Positions 47,643 to 55,357 of a stretch of DNA of 64,000 bases are shown in pieces (position 1 is the stretch's first letter; the number at the start of each line of letters is the position of its first letter). The DNA lies in contig CAWAEZ010000009.1 in NCBI GenBank assembly GCA_963781195.1, positions 310,001 to 374,000 of the forward strand. Reading direction: 5' to 3'. A model generated the notes under the pieces. That model was given only the letters and a program-made list of their open reading frames with translations. It was not told the DNA's origin and ran no database searches. The DNA is from JAJPKK01 sp963781195 (lineage in GTDB: Bacteria; Pseudomonadota; Alphaproteobacteria; Rhizobiales; Xanthobacteraceae). The translations under genes and the position numbers were made by a program.

Positions 47643-48671
47643 ATGCGTCATGCGGATCGCGTGAAATGGCTGTGCGGCGCCGCCGCCATCGCGGCCATCG
47701 TATTATCGGGGGCGCCGAGCCGCGCCCAGACCCAGCCGGACCCCAACTCCGCCCCCAATCCCTATCGCCTCGATGAGGGCTGGGCGAAACAGCCCATGGG
47801 ACGCGGCTTCGGCTCGACCATCGGCCTCAACGTCGATCGCGACGGCAAGAGCATGTGGATCTACGACCGCTGCGGCGGCGACAGCTGCGAACGCTCGAAG
47901 ATCGCCCCGCTTAACAAGTACGACGCCTCCGGCCACGTGGTCGCGAGCCTCGCCGCCGGCCTGACGACCTTCCCGCACGGGCTGTTCGTCGACAAGGACG
48001 ACAACCTCTGGATCACCGACGGGCGCGCCGACAAGACCAAGAAGATCGGTCACACCGTCCTCAAGCTCTCGCCCGAAGGCAAGGTGCTGATGACGCTCGG
48101 CACGCCGGGCACGGCCGGCGACGACGAGACGCATTTCAATGCACCGTCGGACGTGGCGGTCGCAGCGAACGGCGACATCTTCGTCGCTGACGGCCACGGC
48201 GAAAAGACCAACGCCCGCATCGTCAAGTTCTCCAAAGACGGCAAGTTCATCAAGGCGTGGGGCAAGGAAGGCAAGGGTCCCGGCGAGTTCGACGCGCCCC
48301 ACGGCCTCGCCTTCGACCAGGCCGGCCGGCTGTTCGTCGCCGACCGCATCAACAACCGCATCCAGATCTTCGATCAGGACGGCAAGTTCCTCGCCGAGTG
48401 GAAGCAGTTCGGCCGTCCGAGCGGGCTCTTCATCGACAAGAACGACGTCATCTATGTCGCCGACTCGCAGTCGAGCGACAAGCTCAATCCGGGCTTCAAG
48501 CAGGGCATCCGGATCGGCAACGTGAAGGACGGCAAGGTGACTGCGTTCATCGAGGAGAGCAAGCACCTCGGCGCGCTCGAAGGCGTCGGCGCCGATGACG
48601 ACGGCAATGTCTATGCCGGCTACACCAACGCCCAGAACCTGGAGCGTTTCGTCAAGAAAGAGACGCGGTAG
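47643..48671 (+). CDS. Exported NHL-repeat beta-propeller protein
   Basis: 342 residues. GGGAGGACTTTCC precedes the ATG. A signal peptide ends near APSRAQ. Repeating blades follow: GLFVDKDDNLWITDGR, DVAVAANGDIFVADGHG, GLAFDQAGRLFVADRINNR and GLFIDKNDVIYVADSQ. It is of the same broad type as the 27457-28626 protein. Function unknown; possibly a periplasmic lactonase or sensor-like propeller. It ends at a strong hairpin shared with the convergent FMN enzyme. Confidence 0.82.
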   Translation: MRHADRVKWLCGAAAIAAIVLSGAPSRAQTQPDPNSAPNPYRLDEGWAKQPMGRGFGSTIGLNVDRDGKSMWIYDRCGGDSCERSKIAPLNKYDASGHVVASLAAGLTTFPHGLFVDKDDNLWITDGRADKTKKIGHTVLKLSPEGKVLMTLGTPGTAGDDETHFNAPSDVAVAANGDIFVADGHGEKTNARIVKFSKDGKFIKAWGKEGKGPGEFDAPHGLAFDQAGRLFVADRINNRIQIFDQDGKFLAEWKQFGRPSGLFIDKNDVIYVADSQSSDKLNPGFKQGIRIGNVKDGKVTAFIEESKHLGALEGVGADDDGNVYAGYTNAQNLERFVKKETR

Positions 48672-48682
48672 TCGAATCCGCT

Positions 48683-48715
48683 CGCCGGCGCAGGAGCGGT
48701 GTTCCTGCGCCGGCG
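48683..48715. terminator. Bidirectional hairpin terminator
   Basis: A perfect 13-bp stem, CGCCGGCGCAGGA and complement, with a 7-base loop, between convergent stops at 48671 (+) and 48733 (-). No T-run on either side, but position and stem strength fit a shared terminator. Confidence 0.72.
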
Positions 48716-48732
48716 GCCGGATCCTGTGAATC

Positions 48733-49863
48733 TCAGTACCGGTAGTCGTCGATCTTGAGCAGCGGGAACGCGCTGAAGACGTGCGGCGGCGTCGGCGAAG
48801 GCGCCGCGTGCAGGTGCGAGCGGTTGAGATCGGCGAACTGGGTGACGCCGAGGAGCCCGAGGCAGCGCTGCACCTCGTCCTCGAGCAGTTCCAGCATGCG
48901 CCCCAGCGCAGCCTCGCCGCCGGCGGCGAGTGCGTAGCACTGCATCCGCCCGAGCCCGACGAGATCGGCGCCCGCGGCGATCGCCTTGACGATGTCGGTG
49001 CCGCGCGCGATGCCGCCATCCACGATGACCTTGGCGGCGCCGTCGACCGCGTCGACGATCTCCGGCAGCACGTCCATCGAGCCGCGGCCATGGTCGAGCT
49101 GGCGGCCGCCGTGGTTGGAGACGTAGATCCACGACACGCCGTGATCGAGCGCGATCCGCGCGTCTTCCGCGGTGGCGATCCCCTTGAGCATCAGCGGGAT
49201 GTCGAACTTGTCCCGGATGCGCTTGACGGTGCGCCAGTCGAGCGCCGCCTGGAACTCGCGGCCGCTCGCGCGGCGGCGGCCCAGCACCACGTGGCGCTTG
49301 GCGAGGTCGCGCTCGCGGCGGCTGTAGATCGCGGTGTCGACGGTCAGGCAGAATCCGAGATAGCCGTTGGCGATGGCGCGTGCGACGTAGTCGTCGACCC
49401 ACGCGTCATTGCCGCGCACATAGAGCTGGAAGATGCGGGTGCCGTCCGGCGCCGCCGCGGCGACCTGCTCGAGGCCGGGCTCGCACACCGAGGAAAGCAT
49501 GTGGGCGATGCCGAAGTCCCGCGCCGCCCGCACCACCGTCGCGGCAGCGCCTTCGTGGAAGCTCTCGAGCGCGCCCACCGGTGCGAACAGCAGCGGCAGC
49601 CGCAGCTTGCGGCCGAACTGCTGCACCGTGGAGTCGATCCGGCTCACATCCCGCAGCACCCGCGGCCGGAACGCGAGCTGATCGAGGGCGAGACGATTGC
49701 GGCGCAGCGTCGTCTCGGTCTCGGTCGCACCGACGATGTAGTCCCAGTCGTTCTGGTTGAGATTCTGCCGCGCCCTGGCGACGATCTCGTGCAGGGTCTG
49801 GAAGTCGATGTCGGACGCGGCCAGGCGCTGGCCGGCGGCGGCTTCGGGGTTTTGCTGTTGCAT
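48733..49863 (-). CDS. FMN-dependent alpha-hydroxy-acid dehydrogenase
   Basis: 376 residues, TIM-barrel of the lactate/glycolate/mandelate oxidoreductase group. The N-terminal segment NDWDYIVGATETETTLRRNR, LFAPVGALESFHEGA, the active-site SNHGGRQLDHG with the catalytic His/Arg, and the FMN-phosphate motif VDGGIARGTDIVKAIAAGAD are all present. The ATG at 49863 (MQQQNPEAA) is the likely start; a GTG at 49902 is in frame. It oxidises an L-2-hydroxy acid to the keto acid. It lies 57 bases after the MBL gene on the same strand. Confidence 0.88.
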   Translation of the reverse strand: MQQQNPEAAAGQRLAASDIDFQTLHEIVARARQNLNQNDWDYIVGATETETTLRRNRLALDQLAFRPRVLRDVSRIDSTVQQFGRKLRLPLLFAPVGALESFHEGAAATVVRAARDFGIAHMLSSVCEPGLEQVAAAAPDGTRIFQLYVRGNDAWVDDYVARAIANGYLGFCLTVDTAIYSRRERDLAKRHVVLGRRRASGREFQAALDWRTVKRIRDKFDIPLMLKGIATAEDARIALDHGVSWIYVSNHGGRQLDHGRGSMDVLPEIVDAVDGAAKVIVDGGIARGTDIVKAIAAGADLVGLGRMQCYALAAGGEAALGRMLELLEDEVQRCLGLLGVTQFADLNRSHLHAAPSPTPPHVFSAFPLLKIDDYRY

Positions 49864-49920
49864 GGACGGTACCGGTGATGGGTGGGCGCGGCGCGGCCGC
49901 ACGGAGACACGGGTGACGGC

Positions 49921-50715
49921 TTATCGCGCGACGGCGGCGCGGCGGGCCGCGGGCGGCGGGGCGGCCTTGAACTCGAACAGCGTCGTGGTCTCGAGATCGT
50001 CGTCGAACCACGCGGTGATGCCGGCCCGCCGCTCTCCGACATAGGACGGGCGGCCGTCTTCGAGCACCATCGGGACGTCGTGTCCTGGAACGAGAAGCGT
50101 GTCGGGGCGCTGTCGCCACAGGTGCCAGATCCGTTGGATCGTCTGCTTGCTGGCGCCATCGTCCATGGTCATGTCGGCGATGCCGGTGACGAGCTCGGCG
50201 CGGTTCTTGGCGGCGTCTCCGGTGAAGAGGACGTCGCGGGCCGCCGTCTTCAGATGAAAGACGAGATGCCCCGGGGTGTGGCCGGGCGCGGCATGAGCCG
50301 TCATGCCGGGCAGCACCTCCTCGCCGTCGCCCAGGATATGAAGTTGCGGCGACGCCGTCAGTTCGCGGATGTAAAGCTCGGGGACCAGGTGATGGCCGAC
50401 CGGCTGCGCCGCCGCCCAGGCGAGCTCGGCGTCGCCGATCGCAACCCGGGCATTCGGGAACATGATCCAGTTGATCGAATGGTCGTAGTGGGCATGGGTG
50501 AGGATGACGTCGGTAACGCCGTCCGGCTTCAATCCGCGGCGGCTCAGCTGGTCGGCGATCAGCCGCCGCATCCCGAACGAGCCGGTGTCGATGATGATGA
50601 CGCGTCCGCGGCCACGCAACAGGACGACGGTGCTCCAGCCGAGGCCGCCGTGGCACACCGTCTTGCCCGGGAACCCCTGGACCAGGATGTCGATGTCGTA
50701 CCCGTCTGTCTGCAT
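49921..50715 (-). CDS. MBL-fold metallo-hydrolase
   Basis: 264 residues. The metal motif HAHYDH is at 74-79, with the third His in HAAPGHTPGHLVF and the bridging Asp in LFTGDAAKNR. GGAGGAGG precedes the ATG at 50715. The family includes lactonases (AHL-type quorum quenchers) and glyoxalase II; the GHTPGH and D-H pattern fits a lactonase-like enzyme, but the substrate is open. Upstream by 32 bases is the MFS importer; downstream is the hydroxy-acid dehydrogenase. Together they suggest uptake, ring opening and oxidation of one compound. Confidence 0.87.
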   Translation of the reverse strand: MQTDGYDIDILVQGFPGKTVCHGGLGWSTVVLLRGRGRVIIIDTGSFGMRRLIADQLSRRGLKPDGVTDVILTHAHYDHSINWIMFPNARVAIGDAELAWAAAQPVGHHLVPELYIRELTASPQLHILGDGEEVLPGMTAHAAPGHTPGHLVFHLKTAARDVLFTGDAAKNRAELVTGIADMTMDDGASKQTIQRIWHLWRQRPDTLLVPGHDVPMVLEDGRPSYVGERRAGITAWFDDDLETTTLFEFKAAPPPAARRAAVAR

Positions 50716-50747
50716 GGCCTGCGCTCCTCCTCCTGCTTCCAGCCGCG

Positions 50748-52010
50748 TCACTCCGCCTTGATGACCAGTTTCAGGCATGCCGCGAGCACGGTCGTCAACA
50801 ACAGAATGCCGGCCATGGCGAGCAGGCCCGCGCTGAAGGAGCCGGTGAAGTCGCGCAGGAAACCCATCAGATAGGGGCCGGCGAAGCCGCCGACGGTGCC
50901 GATCGAATTGATGAAGGCAAGGCCGGCGGCGGCACCGACGCCGCTCAGGAACCGGGTCGGGATCGGCCAGAAGATCGCCCGCGCCGACGTGATGCCGACG
51001 AGCGCCACGGTGAGCGCCGCCAGCGCCACGGCGAGGCTGCCCGACAGCACCGAGGCGGCGAGGCCGATCGCGCCGACCGCGCAGGCGACGACGAGGTTGC
51101 TGATCTTCTTGCCGGTGCGGTCCACATGCCAGGCCCACCAGATCATGCCCACCGAGGCGAAGATGTAGGGCACCGCGGCGAGAAAGCTCACCGCGATGTT
51201 GGAAAGTCCGCTGGTCTTGATGATCTGCGGCAGGAAGATGCCGACGCCATAGGAGCCGATGGTGAAGCCGAATTGCACCAGAGCGAGAATGATGACGCGG
51301 ATGTCGGAGAGCGCGGCGAGAAGGCTCGATTTCGGCCGCTCGCGCCGTTCCGCGTCGAGCATCCCCTGCAGGATCTCCCGCTCCTTGGGCGACAGCCACG
51401 CGGCATCCTCCGGCCGGTCGGCCAGCATGCGCAGCACGACGAAGCCGAGAATGACCGCCGGAACGCCCTCGACGACGAAGAGCCACTGCCAGCCCTTGAT
51501 GCCGAGCACGCCGTCTAGTTCCAGGAGCAGGCCCGAGATCGGGCCGCCGATCACCGAGGAAACCGGGATCGCGACCAGAAACCAGGCGAGCATGCGGGTG
51601 CGATACTGGGTGGGAAACCACACCGCGAAGTAATAGGTGACGCCGGGAAAGAAGCCGGCCTCGGCGACCCCGAGCGCAAACCGCGCGAGGTAATACGACT
51701 TCACCCCGACGACGAGCGCGGTGAGCGCCGACACGATTCCCCAGCTGATCATGATGCGCGCGATCCAGCGCCGCGCACCGAACCGGTAGAGCGCAAGATT
51801 GCTCGGGATTTCGAACACAGTGTAACCGATGAAGAGAACACCGGCGCCGATGCCGAACTCGGTCGCGCTGAACCCGAGCTCCTTGTTCATGGTGAGTGCC
51901 GCAAACCCGATATTGGTGCGGTCGAGGTAATTGACGACGTAAGCGAGGGTGAGAAGCGGGACGATCCGCCAGGCAATCTTCTTGAGGACGGCTTCCTGTT
52001 GCGGATCCAT
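50748..52010 (-). CDS. MFS transporter, anion:cation symporter (phthalate/tartrate permease type)
   Basis: 420 residues, 12 hydrophobic segments. The ACS-family signature LTLAYVVNYLDRTNIGFAAL is in TM1, EIPSNLALYRFGARRWIARI in the TM2-3 loop, and a hydrophilic central loop is seen (ERREREP-like, residues about 195-220). It likely imports an organic anion (phthalate, tartrate, glucarate or similar). GGGGGAAGCGAGCC precedes the ATG at 52010. It is the first gene of an MFS-MBL-dehydrogenase unit. Confidence 0.88.
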   Translation of the reverse strand: MDPQQEAVLKKIAWRIVPLLTLAYVVNYLDRTNIGFAALTMNKELGFSATEFGIGAGVLFIGYTVFEIPSNLALYRFGARRWIARIMISWGIVSALTALVVGVKSYYLARFALGVAEAGFFPGVTYYFAVWFPTQYRTRMLAWFLVAIPVSSVIGGPISGLLLELDGVLGIKGWQWLFVVEGVPAVILGFVVLRMLADRPEDAAWLSPKEREILQGMLDAERRERPKSSLLAALSDIRVIILALVQFGFTIGSYGVGIFLPQIIKTSGLSNIAVSFLAAVPYIFASVGMIWWAWHVDRTGKKISNLVVACAVGAIGLAASVLSGSLAVALAALTVALVGITSARAIFWPIPTRFLSGVGAAAGLAFINSIGTVGGFAGPYLMGFLRDFTGSFSAGLLAMAGILLLTTVLAACLKLVIKAE

Positions 52011-52183
52011 CGGCTCGCTTCCCCCTGTGCGGTACGGCCCGCTGCTGATGGCAGGCCGCTGTTTTCGTCGGGCCTTTGACCTCATCCCGTACCCGCATGC
52101 GGATTTTCGGGGGCCGTCCGCAACACGACGTCGTCGTGGCCGGGATTTGAGCCCGGAAAGGCGCTGGGCACAAGCCACCCCCG

Positions 52184-52261
52184 CCTCGCCCTCGCCCTCG
52201 CCCTCGCCCTCGCCCTCGCCCTCGCCCTCGCCCTCGCCCTCGCCCGCGCCCGCGCCCGCGC
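52184..52261. repeat. Hexanucleotide microsatellite
   Basis: Ten perfect copies of CCTCGC (52184-52243) followed by three of CCGCGC, in the 439-bp divergent gap (52011-52449) between the MFS transporter and the exported protein. It is open in all sense readings but has no gene context. The rest of the gap shows nothing I can name apart from the GGGAGGG ribosome-binding site at its right end. Confidence 0.95.
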
Positions 52262-52449
52262 CGGCGGCACGCCGCCGCCGACCCCTTGCCCGGAGAAAAA
52301 TGTCCCTGGCCGAAAGCCGCGAACGGCTGACCCTCGGTGCGATCGGGTGTAAGCTTCGGAAACAGCGGCTTCCCCGGTCGATCGCGGATGAGCGATGTCG
52401 CGACGACCGGGGAAAGACACGCTTGGAAAACATCATGGGAGGGACAGCG

Positions 52450-53310
52450 ATGCTTGAGCGTGCTTCGTTCATTGCAATCGCCATCGCGTCCGCGCTGTGG
52501 GGGACCACGGCGACCGCGCAGATGGTGGACATCGGCAAATTGCCGGACTGGTCCGGCCAGTGGCGCCGCGCGCCCGACGGCGGGCCGCCCCGCTATGATC
52601 CGAGCAAGCCCAACGGCCTCGGCCAGCAGGCCCCGCTCACGCCGGACGCCCAGGCCAAGCTCGAAGCCAGCCTGAAGGACCAGGAGGCCGGCGGCCAGGG
52701 TCTCGACGTCACCTACAAGTGCATCCCGGTGGGCATGCCGCGCATGATGTCCGGCGTCTTCCCGCACGAATTCGTGTTCACGCCGGACACCACCTTCATG
52801 CTGTTCGAATTCATGATCAATGCGCCGCGCCGCATCTACACCGACGGACGGCCGTGGCCGCAGGACCTCGGCGAGCCGACTTTCGTCGGCACCTCGATCG
52901 GCAAGTGGCTCGATACCGACGGCGACGGCCGCTACGACGTGCTCGAGGTGGAGACCCGCAACATCCGCACGCCGCACACCTTCGACCAGGCCGGCATCCC
53001 GTTTTCCGACGACGGCCAAGCCGTCGTGAAAGAGCGGTTCTTTCTCGACAAGGCCAACCCGGACGTCATGCACGTCGAGATGACCACCATCGATGGCTCG
53101 CTGACGCGCCCATGGACGGCGGTGAAAGACTTCCGCCGCAGCCGGAAGATCCTGTGGTCGGAGAACAACTGCACCGAGGGCAACAACCACGTCGTCATCG
53201 GCGACGAAAACTATTACCTCAGCGGCGACGGCTATATCATGCCCGCCCGCAAGGACCAGCGACCGCCCGACCTGCGCTATTTCAAGCCGCAGAAGCAGAC
53301 GCTGAACTGA
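52450..53310 (+). CDS. Exported protein of unknown function
   Basis: 286 residues. The ATG at 52450 is chosen because GGGAGGG lies six bases upstream. A signal peptide (MLERASFIAIAIASALWGTTATAQ) leads a mature part with DWSGQWRRAPDG, CIPVGMPRMMSGVFPHEFVF, FMLFEFMINAPRRIYTDGRPWP, GKWLDTDGDGRYDVLEVETRN and ENNCTEGNNHV. Two Cys may pair. No catalytic motif is recognised. Proteins with this W-R-A-P and GRPWP pattern recur in multiple copies in soil alphaproteobacteria, usually beside catabolic genes; their function is not known to me. Confidence 0.78.
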   Translation: MLERASFIAIAIASALWGTTATAQMVDIGKLPDWSGQWRRAPDGGPPRYDPSKPNGLGQQAPLTPDAQAKLEASLKDQEAGGQGLDVTYKCIPVGMPRMMSGVFPHEFVFTPDTTFMLFEFMINAPRRIYTDGRPWPQDLGEPTFVGTSIGKWLDTDGDGRYDVLEVETRNIRTPHTFDQAGIPFSDDGQAVVKERFFLDKANPDVMHVEMTTIDGSLTRPWTAVKDFRRSRKILWSENNCTEGNNHVVIGDENYYLSGDGYIMPARKDQRPPDLRYFKPQKQTLN

Positions 53311-53378
53311 GCCGCAGGCACGTCGCCTCACTCAGGCCTTCGCGCGTCCTGGCCGGGCGTGTGGCCACCGCGCCTGTG

Positions 53379-53536
53379 CTCCCTCGCCCCGCTTGCGGGG
53401 AGAGGGGTGAGGTGAGGGGACATTTCCCCACACCTGAGCGGTTGAGTCGTGTCCATTCGTAAGCTCAGGCTCGTGGAAAGGCCCCCTCACCCGGACCGCT
53501 TCGCGCTCCGACCTCTCCCCGCACGCGGGGAGAGGT
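53379..53536. repeat. CCCCGC-type hairpin repeats downstream of the exported protein
   Basis: Two related hairpins: CCTCGCCCCGC around TTG with CGGGGAGAGG (53380-53403), and a perfect 12-bp stem ACCTCTCCCCGC at 53511-53522 with 53525-53536. They resemble the arms of the 22664-23112 block and lie in the convergent gap before the Argonaute gene, so they may terminate transcription from both sides. Confidence 0.75.
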
Positions 53537-53629
53537 GCCCGCGGACCCGGACAGCGATGGGTGAATTGGGTAGGCTCGTCCCAGCCACTCGCTCAAGGAA
53601 GGCATAGCGTCGCCGGAAAGTCGCTTCCG

Positions 53630-53719
53630 TTCATCGGGGGCCTCACCGACAAGCCGGCGGTGTCCAGGAAACTCACCGACATGCACAAAACGTCGGGCGA
53701 GCTTGGTTACACCCGCCCG
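53630..53719 (+). repeat. Left flanking direct repeat of the Argonaute island
   Basis: A 90-bp stretch that aligns without gaps to 57504-57593 in the same orientation. Best-conserved parts are TTCATC, AAGCCGGCG, GGAAACTCACCG, CAAAA, TCGGGCG and CCCGCCCG. By hand count the last 69 bases agree at about 55 positions; the first part is weaker. Together they bracket the two-gene defence module. The rest of 53311-53944 holds hairpin repeats and no convincing gene. Confidence 0.7.
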
Positions 53720-53944
53720 TGTCTGCGCTCTCATGGACGATCGGGCGGCTTTCGCTACCGGGAACAAGACTACAGAAGTGGGGTGGCATGCCAACGAGCT
53801 CAACTCGCGAACCATTGTCCGCGACTACCGTGAGGAGAAATTCGAGCGCCGGCACAGAAGCCATTTTTGAGGCTCGTTTTGTGAAAACGCTACCGGCAAG
53901 ACCCAACGCGGACATTGGTCGCTCGGCGGTGTTGGTCCGTGTGG

Positions 53945-55357
53945 CTACATGAAATTGCGAAAGTCGAATACGTCGTCCGTGAGGTCTCGGTTCTGTTGGA
54001 TGATGTCCGCGAAAGCCTTGGAGTAGACCAGCGTGACAGGCAGCTTCTTGTAAAGCGTGTTGTTGTTCCAATCCATCTTGGTCAACCCGAGAATTCCCGA
54101 ACAGGTCTCATGCCACCCGCCATTTCCTGAGAACCGGCGCACCAGAACAGGAGAAGGCGTGGGCTTAAGTCGTCCTTCCTTGTAGACGTTGTTGCTGGAA
54201 TTCTCGACATGGACACCCCGAACGCTCCCCTGCGTCCATAACAGCGCTTCCTTGCCGTTGAGCGGCAAGTAGGTACCCCGGTCCACCGGATAGACGTATG
54301 GTTTAGGCGGCGACTTATTGTCAAACCGAATTCCGGTCCAGCCCACACTCTTCACGATCTGGACAAGCTCAACCTCAGTCCCTTCGCGAAAGCTGTCCAG
54401 CGCCCCGAGGATTTCGTCTTCCTTGAATTCCGTATTTTTGTGAATAGTGATTTTATCTGGCACGCGGCCGAAATGACCGCGCTGGTAGATTTCGAGGCTG
54501 CGGGTGAGGACCGACTGCATTTCGTAGTAATGAAGATAGGGATTTCGCCGCCGATCCGTGCTGAATTCCTTTGCGTCATATGCGACGAACTGGAAGCCTG
54601 TCCCGTCGGGGTCGAACACCTGGCTGCAGCAGGTGCTGTAGACATTTCCGACGCGGTCCTGCTTAAGCGCATAACTGATGCCAACGAACGCTTCGGTCCG
54701 GCCAAGGAAACGAAGCTTCCAAGGCACCCCGCCCGCTTTGGCATAGAGCGCGACACTAACGCCCCACATCACATTGGCTCGGCATGGTCGCTCGAAGCTG
54801 TTCTGCCGCATGATCTGGATCGGCAGGTTTGACTGAGCGCAATAGGCTTTCAGGTAGTCGTGGAAGTCGAAATTCTCTCCCTCGAAGCATTCCGACCAGC
54901 TTGGCGGTAGGTAGATCAGGGCAACATCGAAACTCGACCGCGAGGCCTTGAGTTGCGAGATGTTCTGGAAAAGGTCCCGCGCCAAATCGAGCTTGGCCTT
55001 CTTCTGCGCATGAGTGTGAAGATTGTCGTCAAAGGGAATGACGAGGCGGTCTTCCAGCGGTGCGACGGGGATGCGAAAGACAGCAGTGAAGCCGGGATAA
55101 TCTGGATAGTAGTTCTTCGCCTCGCGCGGTGCAGCGGTTGCTTCCAGTTCGGCAACGAGCCCCTTTAAGCGACGCAAGTCTGTTGCAGGAGCCATAAGCG
55201 CTAGCCGCAACTTGCTGGGCGCTCCGAATTTCAACCCATACGGCCCATGCTGGATGAGCCCGAGCAGCGGATGCTTGTGCGTCCTGTTGTTCGCGAACAA
55301 AAGATCGGGCTCCGGCACGGTCGTGTATCCGGAGAGTTCGGACGATGGCACGGTCAT
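53945..55357 (-). CDS. Short prokaryotic Argonaute (MID-PIWI), SPARSA type
   Basis: 470 residues, the length of short pAgos. A MID-like part (about 140-220) has FDVALIYLPPSW and DYLKAYCAQSNLPIQIM, as used to hold a guide 5' end. The PIWI part starts LRFLGRTEAFVGISYAL. The first catalytic Asp of active PIWI (GxD) is Ser228 here, and the later RDG-like site is HKN (306-308), so the slicer tetrad is lost, as in all short pAgos. WNNNTLYKKLPVTLVYSKAFA is the conserved C-terminal PIWI end. There are no N or PAZ domains; the APAZ domain is on the partner. Its start overlaps the SIR2-APAZ stop by four bases (ATGA). Guide-directed target binding should switch on the partner's NADase. Confidence 0.92.
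   Translation of the reverse strand: MTVPSSELSGYTTVPEPDLLFANNRTHKHPLLGLIQHGPYGLKFGAPSKLRLALMAPATDLRRLKGLVAELEATAAPREAKNYYPDYPGFTAVFRIPVAPLEDRLVIPFDDNLHTHAQKKAKLDLARDLFQNISQLKASRSSFDVALIYLPPSWSECFEGENFDFHDYLKAYCAQSNLPIQIMRQNSFERPCRANVMWGVSVALYAKAGGVPWKLRFLGRTEAFVGISYALKQDRVGNVYSTCCSQVFDPDGTGFQFVAYDAKEFSTDRRRNPYLHYYEMQSVLTRSLEIYQRGHFGRVPDKITIHKNTEFKEDEILGALDSFREGTEVELVQIVKSVGWTGIRFDNKSPPKPYVYPVDRGTYLPLNGKEALLWTQGSVRGVHVENSSNNVYKEGRLKPTPSPVLVRRFSGNGGWHETCSGILGLTKMDWNNNTLYKKLPVTLVYSKAFADIIQQNRDLTDDVFDFRNFM

Noticed and set aside
49921..53331. A 1136-codon open frame on the minus strand
   Set aside because: It runs through the MFS gene in another frame, the hexamer array and antisense of the exported protein. 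Only its last 264 codons (MBL-fold protein with good ribosome-binding site) are coding; the length comes from high GC.
53720..53944. Remnant gene between the left direct repeat and the Argonaute stop
   Set aside because: Short frames of 70-80 codons exist on both strands but none has a start with ribosome-binding site or a recognisable motif.
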